34,421 nt of DNA, from positions 1 through 34,421 of the IMG/VR virus record IMGVR_UViG_3300009285_006595, one strand, 5' to 3'. The notes below the pieces were generated by a model that was given only the letters and a program-made list of their open reading frames with translations, did not search any database and was not told the DNA's origin. Source of the DNA: a virus. The position numbers were made by a program, and so were the translations under genes. Below, in pieces: positions 17,542-23,692 of this stretch; position 1 is the stretch's first letter; each line of letters starts with the position of its first letter.

Positions 17542-18261
17542 TTGAACCTCGATAAGTTTGAGTTATTTCTTGAAGAACCCCCTGGCGCCAAGAAAAGGGT
17601 AAGAGCTTCTGTCGCCAGAAAGCTCCAGGCTGACATCCGCAAGGAGTTTTGGTTCGGTCTTATAAAGTCGGGCTATAATCGAATCAGTCGACTACGTTCC
17701 AAGCTTAAAACCACCCTCTCAGCTCAGGCTCAGAGGGTTTTTAAGTGGTACAAAAAACCCCGAAAGCATTTAGAAGTTAGGATTAAATTCACTTGGACTA
17801 AGGTCTTAATCTTATTCATACTCGGTGCAGTTCTATGGCCAAACGAAGGCAAAGTAATAGCAGTTGATCCAGCCGTATCATTGCCGTCATTAAATTCTTA
17901 TCCTGCGCTCACAGCAGCCCTAGGGCTTGACGAAATACCCAAAGCTGAGTATTTGCCTATTATCGAGCCGGAAGCCCCCAGCCAAGCTCCTAGTGCGGTT
18001 ACAGGAAATATAGAGCAAATAATAACCAAGTGGGCTAACAATTATGATGTAAGTCCTGAGCGGTTATTAAGAGTCGCCAGGTGCGAATCGGGTCTTAATG
18101 CCCAAGCCCATAACCCATCCGGCGCAACAGGACTTTTCCAATTCATGCCCTCTACGTTTTATAGCAACGGAGGAATTGACATTTACAGCGCTGAAGATCA
18201 ATCAAGGGTAGCAGCCCTTATGTTTAGTCAGGGCCAGGCTGGACAGTGGGTTTGCCAATAG
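17542..18261 (+). CDS. Membrane-anchored lytic transglycosylase (SLT/Rpf-like)
   Basis: 239 residues. A basic N-terminal region (1-85), one membrane helix at about 87-100 (VLILFILGAVLWP), a Pro/Ala linker, then a lysozyme-fold domain: WANNYDVSPERLLRVARCESGLNAQAHNPSGATGLFQFMPSTF, with Glu182 as the expected catalytic acid. It would cleave glycan strands outside the membrane, either at entry (virion-carried) or at lysis. The only possible start is TTG 17542, since a stop lies just upstream and no ATG comes before the catalytic domain; it lacks a normal Shine-Dalgarno. The C-terminus ends soon after the core (GQAGQWVCQ). Confidence 0.8.
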   Translation: MNLDKFELFLEEPPGAKKRVRASVARKLQADIRKEFWFGLIKSGYNRISRLRSKLKTTLSAQAQRVFKWYKKPRKHLEVRIKFTWTKVLILFILGAVLWPNEGKVIAVDPAVSLPSLNSYPALTAALGLDEIPKAEYLPIIEPEAPSQAPSAVTGNIEQIITKWANNYDVSPERLLRVARCESGLNAQAHNPSGATGLFQFMPSTFYSNGGIDIYSAEDQSRVAALMFSQGQAGQWVCQ

Positions 18262-18545
18262 ACCCCCCTTTGCTTTTACAGCTATTCAGAGTTTGATGTG
18301 GTTTAAAACGATGACGGTGGCATTCTTAATGAGTATTACTAAGACCATAGCGTCTATTCTTATTTTAAGTCGCTAATTACGACTAGAGGTTGCCCCGACT
18401 TAGGGAATCTATGGCCTTAGTAATTAAACCAGGTTGCCGTAACAGGGGGTCATTCACAATAAGTCCGATCAGTTCCTACCATTCGTCAGAACACTTATTA
18501 GTGGACTAGCAGAGCCTGGATTTTTACTCACTAAGGGGAGTCGTG
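18261..18545 (+). ncRNA. Candidate structured RNA with nested helices
   Basis: No gene fits this gap. Reading the plus strand, successive segments pair in nested order: 18261-18267 with 18445-18451 (GACCCCC/GGGGGTC); 18300-18306 with 18424-18430 (GGTTTAA/TTAAACC); 18336-18350 with 18409-18423 (15 pairs, one A-C mismatch); 18366-18372 with 18396-18402 (TAAGTCG/CGACTTA). A second domain follows: 18458-18464 with 18493-18499 plus 18472-18475 with 18489-18492, and 18498-18503 with 18529-18534. The octamer AGGTTGCC occurs twice (18387, 18431). This nesting is unlikely by chance, but no family is recognised. It could be a long 3' UTR of the transglycosylase message or a separate RNA. Confidence 0.5.
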
Positions 18546-18564
18546 CAAAGTTTTAAAGTACGGC

Positions 18565-18592
18565 TTGACAAAAGATTTCAATTTGCTACTAT
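18565..18592 (+). promoter_or_regulatory. Strong promoter facing a terminator
   Basis: TTGACA (18565-18570), 16 bases, then TACTAT (18587-18592). The predicted start near 18599 leaves only about 40 bases before the terminator at 18612-18639, so the transcript would be a very short RNA. No gene follows on this strand. Confidence 0.5.
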
Positions 18593-18611
18593 AGGAGTAA
18601 CACGAAGTCAG

Positions 18612-18639
18612 GGCGCTGCATCTAGCGCCTTTTTCTTTT
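18612..18639 (+). terminator. Rho-independent terminator
   Basis: GGCGCT, a 6-base loop and AGCGCC form a perfect 6-pair GC-rich stem followed by TTTTTCTTTT. It ends plus-strand transcription before the convergent minus-strand module. Confidence 0.85.
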
Positions 18640-18646
18640 GTTAAAC

Positions 18647-18675
18647 ACTATTTGTCTTCCACGAAGTCAAATAGT
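18647..18675 (-). terminator. Hairpin, likely terminator of the minus-strand module
   Basis: ACTATTTG and CAAATAGT enclose CTTC/GAAG around a 3-base loop, with one mismatch between the two helices, giving 12 pairs. It lies 22 bases beyond the RusA stop and is followed on the minus strand by GTTTAAC, a weak T tract. The 10-base CACGAAGTCA in its loop side (18660-18669) also occurs at 18601-18610. Confidence 0.5.
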
Positions 18676-18696
18676 TATTCTTATTATAGCAGTTTT

Positions 18697-19050
18697 TTAT
18701 TGAAGTTCTTCAATTTCTATAGCACCCTCTTTAGCCCAGTATTTTTCGGCATAAATCTGCCAGACATAACTATCATTGTCTTTATCTAAAGCATCAAGCG
18801 TGGACTTAATTAAATTGTCAAGATCGGGTTTCTGACGATGGGATTTGGTATTCATGGCTAGCCTCTTTTTATTAGACCAACTAGGCGGCATCGGCATATA
18901 AAAAACCAGCCGTAAACTGGCTGGTAGCTCCTGCCGATATAAATAACGCAGCCGGTTGCAATAGGCAAAATAGCGCTGAGCCGGCTTAGTCCAAGTAGCT
19001 TTGTAGTTAATCCGCGGTGCTGGCTGGGGGGTTATTTTTATTAATGGCAT
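18697..19050 (-). CDS. rusA: RusA-like Holliday junction resolvase
   Basis: 117 residues, typical RusA length (about 120). Core: LRLVFYMPMPPSWSNKKR, then KPDLDNLIKSTLDAL with Asp76 and Asp78, then DKDNDSYVWQIYAEKYW, giving the third acidic position (around Asp91). These acids bind metal in RusA, which cuts four-way junctions as a dimer. Start at 19050 because GGAGG lies seven bases upstream; a longer open frame to 19113 lacks one and would add hydrophobic residues. It overlaps the preceding gene by 44 bases and is the last gene of the module. Likely role: resolving branched DNA before packaging. Confidence 0.88.
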   Translation of the reverse strand: MPLIKITPQPAPRINYKATWTKPAQRYFAYCNRLRYLYRQELPASLRLVFYMPMPPSWSNKKRLAMNTKSHRQKPDLDNLIKSTLDALDKDNDSYVWQIYAEKYWAKEGAIEIEELQ

Positions 19051-19216
19051 TTTGTCTAGCCTCCACACCTTTTTTAGACATTCGCTTAGCAAAATCAGGG
19101 TTATTAAAAGCACCGCCGCCGTGATGCTTAACTTGCTTGCGAATATCGCGCATATGCTGACGATAGGCCTCTAGCGAGCCATATTTCTTGATTAAGGTTG
19201 CTTTGGTTTGGTTCAT
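19007..19216 (-). CDS. Small basic phage protein (KYGSLEAYRQHMRDI type)
   Basis: 69 residues. Resembles short phage proteins with the pattern KYGS-EAYRQHMRDI...GGGAFNNPDFAKRMSKKGVEARQ, which are rich in Gly and basic residues and have no assigned function. It overlaps rusA by 44 bases in another frame. The start has no obvious Shine-Dalgarno; TGATACT lies 15 bases upstream on the same strand and could be an extended -10. A DNA- or RNA-binding role is only a guess from charge. Confidence 0.6.
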   Translation of the reverse strand: MNQTKATLIKKYGSLEAYRQHMRDIRKQVKHHGGGAFNNPDFAKRMSKKGVEARQNAINKNNPPASTAD

Positions 19217-19235
19217 AGTTGTTGACTTAATAGTA

Positions 19236-19523
19236 TCAGAACCATCGGTGCCTGGGTTTCTGTTCTACTTCTATTAGTCTGGACTGAACTGGATGGACTA
19301 TAAACACTGGTGCTTGCAGTGCTGACTGGCTAGGTCTACTCTTTAGGGTATACCGGTAGAGATTACCCCTGACTCGGTGGGCTTTGATAACCCAGCCACG
19401 ACGCCGCAGCTCAGCGATACGGGACGAATATTTAAAAATATTCATGTTTATCATATCGCGGCTGGTAATCCCTTGCGACCCTGAAGCCCTCAGAGCCGCA
19501 ATTATTTTTTCACACTGAGTCAT
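19236..19523 (-). CDS. Winged helix-turn-helix protein
   Basis: 95 residues. Residues 1-60 follow a winged-helix pattern: EKIIAALRASGSQGITSRDMINMNIFKYSSRIAELRRRGWVIKAHR then a beta wing (GNLYRYTLK). The rest is a Pro/Gln-rich tail. It resembles phage proteins that decide on DNA sites by an SSRIAELR recognition helix. The start overlaps the stop of the next upstream gene by four bases, so expression is coupled. It may be a transcription regulator or a replication accessory factor. Confidence 0.65.
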   Translation of the reverse strand: MTQCEKIIAALRASGSQGITSRDMINMNIFKYSSRIAELRRRGWVIKAHRVRGNLYRYTLKSRPSQSALQAPVFIVHPVQSRLIEVEQKPRHRWF

Positions 19524-20188
19524 TTTTGCCAGTAGGTGCCGTATGGCGTAGCTTTGTTCGGTTTATCCGTCTGCTGGATACCATTCAAGACAGCTATTAA
19601 TTGGTAAACAGCTTGCGTTAGTCGGTCAATCGACTGTTCCAACCCGACCACTTCCACCTTGGTTGCCGTGCTAATAGCGGGTGGAAGTTCGACAGAATGG
19701 GCAACAGGGATATCAGTGGAAGTAGAAACGTACGAACCCTGTTTAACTTTTCTTATAGCAGTCAAACTACGTCCACTAATCTTTTTTATTTGCTTGTAGG
19801 TAAAACCTAAACCAAATAGCTTTTTGATATGTTTAACCTCGTTTTGTGATAGATGGCTGCGAGTTACCGGTTGAAGTTGAGGGTACGCAGCAGCTTCAAT
19901 TGGGATTGGGGCTTCATTAGAGAAGGAGGCTAATTCCGCCACGTCACTTGGCGCCAGTCCGACCCATCTTTGTTGTTTGGCTTGTTCGTATTTTCTTAGG
20001 CGCTCAGTGCCTTGTCTCACTAAGCGTTGGTAGCTTTTAAAATCTTTAGCTTTTTTTACCTTGTCAATCGTGCTCCAACTACGACTAGTTACTTTAACTG
20101 TTTGGCTGGTGCTTAATCCAGCTGTCAGCAAATCTTTTAGATATTTAAACTCTTTTGGTCTCATTATTTTGAAATGTTTATTCTTCAC
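19520..20188 (-). CDS. Double helix-turn-helix DNA-binding protein
   Basis: 222 residues. Two related HTH units are visible: residues about 10-55 (EFKYLKDLLTAGLSTSQTVKVTSRSWSTIDKV) and 112-158 (EVKHIKKLFGLGFTYKQIKKISGRSLTAIRKV). Both follow the helix, GLSxxQ/GFTYKQ, sxxS-I-KVK scheme of homeodomain-like HTHs, so one arose by duplication. A linker with many Pro and Val follows, and the end is a short helix (EQSIDRLTQAVYQLIAVLNG) able to dimerise. GTG start after AAGGAG. The palindrome TTGACAAGTCAA lies just upstream (plus 20212-20223) and is a possible operator. Confidence 0.65.
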   Translation of the reverse strand: MKNKHFKIMRPKEFKYLKDLLTAGLSTSQTVKVTSRSWSTIDKVKKAKDFKSYQRLVRQGTERLRKYEQAKQQRWVGLAPSDVAELASFSNEAPIPIEAAAYPQLQPVTRSHLSQNEVKHIKKLFGLGFTYKQIKKISGRSLTAIRKVKQGSYVSTSTDIPVAHSVELPPAISTATKVEVVGLEQSIDRLTQAVYQLIAVLNGIQQTDKPNKATPYGTYWQK

Positions 20189-20261
20189 TGTTATTTCTCC
20201 TTAAATTATTACTTGACTTGTCAATCGTCTTTACATCATAGGTTTCTCCTAACATACAATT

Positions 20262-20849
20262 TTAGAAGGGGATACTGCTCAGGTCTATTGGTTCATCGCC
20301 AATATCTTCAATTACTATATCTTCATCTTCAGCCTGTTCGTTCTTAATCGAAGTCGCCTTTTTCTTGGCTTTATCATAGCCGGATTCAGAGCTTAGCTCA
20401 CCAGCTAAAGGTTCGCCTGGTTTATAAAAGCTCATTCGTTGACCATCCTCAATCTTGGTGTCCAGGTCTATGTCCTGGGCTTCTTCAATTTGCCTAGCCA
20501 TGAGAGTCGCGGATTTAGGCAGGGCCGTGACAACGTGTTTAGTTTCTAACTCTGAGCCAGTAGTAGTAATTTTAATATCAACTTTTCTTAAATTAGCCCC
20601 GAAATCCTCATCTTGGTGAACAGCTTGAAGTTGTCTAGCTACACCTGGCGTAGTATTGAAGATTCTAGCTTTATCTTCGTTATAGTCCCAAACTACAAAG
20701 GCAAAACGAGTATTGCCGAATTTGTCCATAGATACCACCGGATCAGTGGTAAGTACTCTCAGCTTGCGTGGGCTGGTATCAGCGCTAAGCCGGACAAACA
20801 GTCCATCCATTTTAAATTTAAAGTTTCTAAAAGGGTCTGAATCAGCCAT
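20262..20849 (-). CDS. SSB-like single-stranded DNA-binding protein
   Basis: 195 residues. Residues 1-120 are beta-rich, as in an OB fold (FKFKMDGLFVRL, TRFAFVVWDYNED, KVDIKITTTGS). From 140 on it is disordered and acidic (EQAEDEDIVIEDIGDEPIDLSSIPF), ending in IPF. An acidic tail with a C-terminal PF is the hallmark by which bacterial and phage SSBs recruit partners. It sits between a RecB-like nuclease and HTH proteins in the DNA module; an AAGGAGCC Shine-Dalgarno precedes its ATG. I cannot align the OB fold by eye, so the call rests mainly on the tail and neighbours. Confidence 0.6.
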   Translation of the reverse strand: MADSDPFRNFKFKMDGLFVRLSADTSPRKLRVLTTDPVVSMDKFGNTRFAFVVWDYNEDKARIFNTTPGVARQLQAVHQDEDFGANLRKVDIKITTTGSELETKHVVTALPKSATLMARQIEEAQDIDLDTKIEDGQRMSFYKPGEPLAGELSSESGYDKAKKKATSIKNEQAEDEDIVIEDIGDEPIDLSSIPF

Positions 20850-20851
20850 AA

Positions 20852-21709
20852 CTAGGCTCCTTTCTTATTAATTGTCTGTCCGAACAGTCGCACGCTATCA
20901 GGAAAAACTACCAACTCAGGCGGTTCAGGAAATTTACCAAGATATTCCAGAGCTGTGTCATAAATCCGGTCAAAGCTCTTGGCCGGCAAACTGGCGTACT
21001 GCATATCATAATGTAACTTATGCCGCGGGCTATAGCGCCAGATAAAAGCCTTAGAGGCTGGCTTTTCTTTGGCATAGCTTTGGTTATACATAGATCGGTA
21101 TTTACTGGCTTGAACTTTATGATTGTAACTAGACCGGCCAGTAAATTTATAATCCATCACGAATTTGACTGGATGTGTCCTGCCAACTAGTGGTTTAGCT
21201 AAAACAAACTCATCATTAACTAGCTTAATAGCTCCCAAAGGCTTCAGCAGAGCCTCTAAGCGGCGTTTATCAGCAATAGTTACGAAATCCAGGGTGCCGC
21301 CAACTTTACGCTTAGGATCAGCTACAATCAGCTCAGTGCGGGATTCTTTGGGCAGTTTGCCGTCTGGAAATAAAAATCTAAGAGTTCTAATAAAAGTAAC
21401 GATAGCGTCTTTTTCATAAGTACTAGGGTAATCTTCCAAATAAAGTTCTGAACCGGCAGTTAATGATTCCAAGGCATGATGTAATTTAGAGCCGCGGTCT
21501 TTAGTCATAGTCAGCAACTCCAGGCTTTCTTCTTCACTACTGCGTCGTAAGTATTGCCTCAAGCCTTCTGGAAACGGTGCGCCAATGTCTAAGATGTGGG
21601 TCAGGCTGACATAGTATTCATCATTACCATAATAATAATGCTCAAGGTCTAAATCTATTCTGGTTAATTTGCAATTGCTCAACTGCTGTGTAAATTGGCT
21701 CAAGCTCAT
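20852..21709 (-). CDS. RecB/Cas4-like PD-(D/E)XK nuclease
   Basis: 285 residues. Motifs in order: RGSKLHHALESL (72-83, the His motif), RTEL (Glu126), GGTLDFV with Asp141, VMDYKFTG with Asp186 and Lys188, and Q200xxKYRSMY. This is the RecB-type exonuclease layout (H, GxxD, DxK, QxxxY). No Cys cluster is seen, so it is unlikely to be an iron-sulphur Cas4. Known relatives resect DNA ends for recombination. It leads a minus-strand operon with the SSB-like gene two bases behind, and has its own structured leader and promoter at 21898. Confidence 0.85.
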   Translation of the reverse strand: MSLSQFTQQLSNCKLTRIDLDLEHYYYGNDEYYVSLTHILDIGAPFPEGLRQYLRRSSEEESLELLTMTKDRGSKLHHALESLTAGSELYLEDYPSTYEKDAIVTFIRTLRFLFPDGKLPKESRTELIVADPKRKVGGTLDFVTIADKRRLEALLKPLGAIKLVNDEFVLAKPLVGRTHPVKFVMDYKFTGRSSYNHKVQASKYRSMYNQSYAKEKPASKAFIWRYSPRHKLHYDMQYASLPAKSFDRIYDTALEYLGKFPEPPELVVFPDSVRLFGQTINKKGA

Positions 21710-21830
21710 AAAATCCTCAAGGTCTGTTTATAACAAGACCCAAAACTCCTTTTTTAGGGTGGGTAGGGCCGGCAGTGGAGGGTGATCCAGCCGGCCCTAT
21801 CATTTTGTTGGATGATTATATCTCGTGATG
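21710..21830 (-). promoter_or_regulatory. Structured leader of the nuclease-SSB operon
   Basis: On the minus strand the leader can fold into successive hairpins: ATCATCC/GGATGAT at plus 21811-21843 around an inner CTC/GAG; TAGGGCCGGC/GCCGGCCCTA at about 21768-21803; and GGTCT/AGACC (21720-21740) ending seven bases before GAGG and the ATG. The GC-rich 10-pair stem could pause or regulate transcription or translation. No riboswitch class is recognised. Confidence 0.45.
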
Positions 21831-21890
21831 GAGTTATCATCCTAAAAGTGCTAACAGCATTACCTAGACCGGAGACTAGATAAAGTGTTC

Positions 21891-21926
21891 AACGTCAATG
21901 GTATTACGTTAATGATTGGTTGTCAA
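21891..21926 (-). promoter_or_regulatory. Promoter with overlapping operator
   Basis: Minus-strand TTGACA (plus 21926-21921), a 17-base spacer and TACCAT (21903-21898). An inverted repeat AACGT-N10-ACGTT (21891-21910) overlaps the -10, so a repressor there would block RNA polymerase. Confidence 0.6.
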
Positions 21927-21934
21927 GTACTTTT

Positions 21935-21979
21935 TTGCTGAAAATTTCTACGTTTACTTGCTGAAAATTTCTACGTTTA
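21935..21979. repeat. Two identical 22-base direct repeats
   Basis: Perfect copies at 21935-21956 and 21958-21979, with a 23-base period (about two helical turns) and the core GAAAATTTCTACG. They sit just upstream of the -35 box of the minus-strand promoter, where an activator or a co-operative repressor would bind. An iteron role is also possible. Confidence 0.7.
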
Positions 21980-22002
21980 TAGCTGACCAATTTGATATTT
22001 TT

Positions 22003-22089
22003 TTAATACGGTGGTTTCTTGACAACAGCGTGATATAGTATTATAACTGTACAGATTACAGCTATAATAATTAAACTGATTCGGTGCAT
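22003..22089 (-). CDS. 28-residue single-pass membrane peptide
   Basis: MHRISLIIIAVICTVIILYH followed by a basic, Pro-containing end. The ATG is preceded by AAAGGA at a seven-base spacing, which supports translation. It lies between the 124-residue gene and the nuclease control region. Function unknown; size and hydrophobicity fit toxin-like, lysis-modulating or superinfection-exclusion peptides. Confidence 0.5.
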   Translation of the reverse strand: MHRISLIIIAVICTVIILYHAVVKKPPY

Positions 22090-22117
22090 TTGGTAGTCCT
22101 TTACTACCCTACCCTGT

Positions 22118-22492
22118 TTAGTAGCTGGCTATTATTTTAGTCGGCTGGCCGGTTCTAGCTTCTTGTAGTTCGCACAGATCAACAAAATCGCTAAAACTTT
22201 TTTGAACTCTTTTTATTTCAGCCGGTGTGTCATCATATATTATACGATGACGTTCAGCCACTAGCCTTAGCACCGCCGGCAGACGTTCACGGAGTAACGC
22301 GGCGGCTATTTCAGCTTTACCGTTGTCACTACTAAACGCTTCCGGTACTAGGGCTTTGGTGGCGTACGGTTCGCCATGATAGGCTTCGCGCAAATAACCA
22401 ACGTGGCCGCTAGTGACACTAAAACCAGTTATCTGAGCTTGCTTGTTAGCTTTAGTCATACCGCGCCATTGAGCGTATATATCAATTCCCAT
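22118..22492 (-). CDS. Conserved-type phage protein, function unknown
   Basis: 124 residues, beginning MGIDIYAQWRGMTKANKQAQ and containing GHVGYLREAYHGEPYAT, a very characteristic motif I recognise from uncharacterised proteins in unrelated phages and bacteria. The second half is helical (EIAAALLRERLPAVLRLVAERH). Conserved Asp, His and Tyr suggest an enzyme or metal-binding fold, but none is demonstrated. Good AAAGGA Shine-Dalgarno. It follows the VWA/MoxR genes on the same strand after a 192-base gap that holds a strong hairpin. Confidence 0.7.
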   Translation of the reverse strand: MGIDIYAQWRGMTKANKQAQITGFSVTSGHVGYLREAYHGEPYATKALVPEAFSSDNGKAEIAAALLRERLPAVLRLVAERHRIIYDDTPAEIKRVQKSFSDFVDLCELQEARTGQPTKIIASY

Positions 22493-22684
22493 TTTAATAT
22501 CCTTTCTACCCTGATTAAAAAATATATAAGGTACAAGGCGCGCAACCGCAGGGTGGGTTGTTAAATCGGTTGCGCGCCCCTCAAGCTAGTTAAAAGTTCA
22601 ACTATTCAGACCGGCGCACAAAAAACAGGTAGTTCATATCATCTTGGTTATTAAAATGCCATGTCGCACAATATTATTTACTCC
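22493..22684 (-). other. Intergenic region with 12-pair GC hairpin
   Basis: GGCGCGCAACCG (22537-22548) and CGGTTGCGCGCC (22567-22578) form a perfect inverted repeat with an 18-base loop. Read on the minus strand it is followed after about 14 bases by a T-rich run (near 22517-22522), so it may attenuate transcription between the VWA gene and the next one, or stabilise RNA ends. No gene of reasonable size is seen; an 11-codon frame exists but is not convincing. Confidence 0.55.
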
Positions 22685-23692
22685 TTAACCGCGCTTTATA
22701 TGCCGCGTCAGCCAGTCTAAAATCACCGGCTGAAGTTCGGTAGCGTCAGCAATTTGCTGATTATCAGCTATTACGTCACAAGGATCGCCAATGCCGACTC
22801 CGAAAAAACTGGCCAGATGTTTATTAGCATTAAGTATACGGCGTGTTAAATCAAAGTCATCAACTCGGCCATCACTCAAGGCTATAACTAAGTTCTGGCC
22901 GCTCAAGCCGGTTAGCATTTTAGTGGCCAACTGTAAGCCGGTGGCCATATCGGTACTACCGCCCTCGGCTTCGATGATATTATCAAACAGGGCTTGAGTA
23001 TCGGGCTTTTGGCCGAAGTCATGCCGGATAGCAGTTTTACATTCCTCACTAAAACCGATAACCGCAAAATTGATGTTTAATTTATCAAAATGGTTGACTA
23101 AAAAAACCGCTAGATAGGCGGCCAGACTAATTCTAGTCATACCGCGCGTTGTCACTTCGTTATCTGTATTCGGTAATTTGGATATTGCTACATGAATTTC
23201 TCTATCATAATTTTTGGCTGAAGTGTGCATGCTTCCAGATTCGTCAACTAATAAAATAACATTGTAATGCTTGCCCTTGCGGCCTTGCTTTTGACTAAAA
23301 ACATTCGTTGCGCCAACGCCGGTACGCCAGAGGTGCTTCATACCCAGCTTGCCGCGTTGCCGCCGACTGATAACCCGATCATACTTGTTATCAGTCATTA
23401 CGCTAGACAGGCGTTGTCTAAAAACTGGGTTGATATAATTCAAGTTGAGTTTATCAGGCAAGGCCGGTGCGGTAGGGCTGGCCGGACTGCTACTTTGACT
23501 GTTGCTGATACTAGCCGCGTCCGGCGGTGCTGGTGGGCGTGGTAGTGAACGGCTATAACCTATAGAAACAGTTGCCGAAAGTGACGCATCATCAACCGGT
23601 ACAAGGTCAATATCGCCACTATCTTGGACAACTACCTCATAAGTTCTTTGAGTAGTAATATCTTGGACAGTACCGGCCAGCTTGTAGCTCAT
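22685..23692 (-). CDS. VWA-domain protein (CobT/CoxE-like partner of the AAA+ ATPase)
   Basis: 335 residues. Residues 1-45 form a small beta domain; 46-85 is a Pro/Ser-rich linker; the C-terminal von Willebrand A domain starts near 143 (YNVILLVDESGSMH). MIDAS metal site is complete: DESGS (150-154), Thr247 in GGSTD, and Asp274 in SDG. Such proteins work with MoxR/CobS-type ATPases as adaptors that present substrates. The gene overlaps the ATPase gene stop/start by four bases (ATGA). Known phage relatives are labelled CobT-like; cobalt chelation is not implied, since the large chelatase subunit is absent. Confidence 0.85.
   Translation of the reverse strand: MSYKLAGTVQDITTQRTYEVVVQDSGDIDLVPVDDASLSATVSIGYSRSLPRPPAPPDAASISNSQSSSPASPTAPALPDKLNLNYINPVFRQRLSSVMTDNKYDRVISRRQRGKLGMKHLWRTGVGATNVFSQKQGRKGKHYNVILLVDESGSMHTSAKNYDREIHVAISKLPNTDNEVTTRGMTRISLAAYLAVFLVNHFDKLNINFAVIGFSEECKTAIRHDFGQKPDTQALFDNIIEAEGGSTDMATGLQLATKMLTGLSGQNLVIALSDGRVDDFDLTRRILNANKHLASFFGVGIGDPCDVIADNQQIADATELQPVILDWLTRHIKRG

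Noticed and set aside
18261-18640. Group I intron, tmRNA or GOLLD/ROOL RNA.
   Set aside because: No conserved core of these classes was recognised and there is no interrupted gene; left as an unnamed structured RNA.
20178-20255. 25-codon minus-strand frame between the SSB-like and HTH genes.
   Set aside because: No Shine-Dalgarno for its ATG, no recognisable composition, and it runs over the HTH gene's own Shine-Dalgarno and start.
22019-22047. Plus-strand TTGACA-17-TATAAC promoter.
   Set aside because: It lies inside the minus-strand 28-residue membrane peptide gene and has no plus-strand gene behind it; kept only as a possible antisense start.
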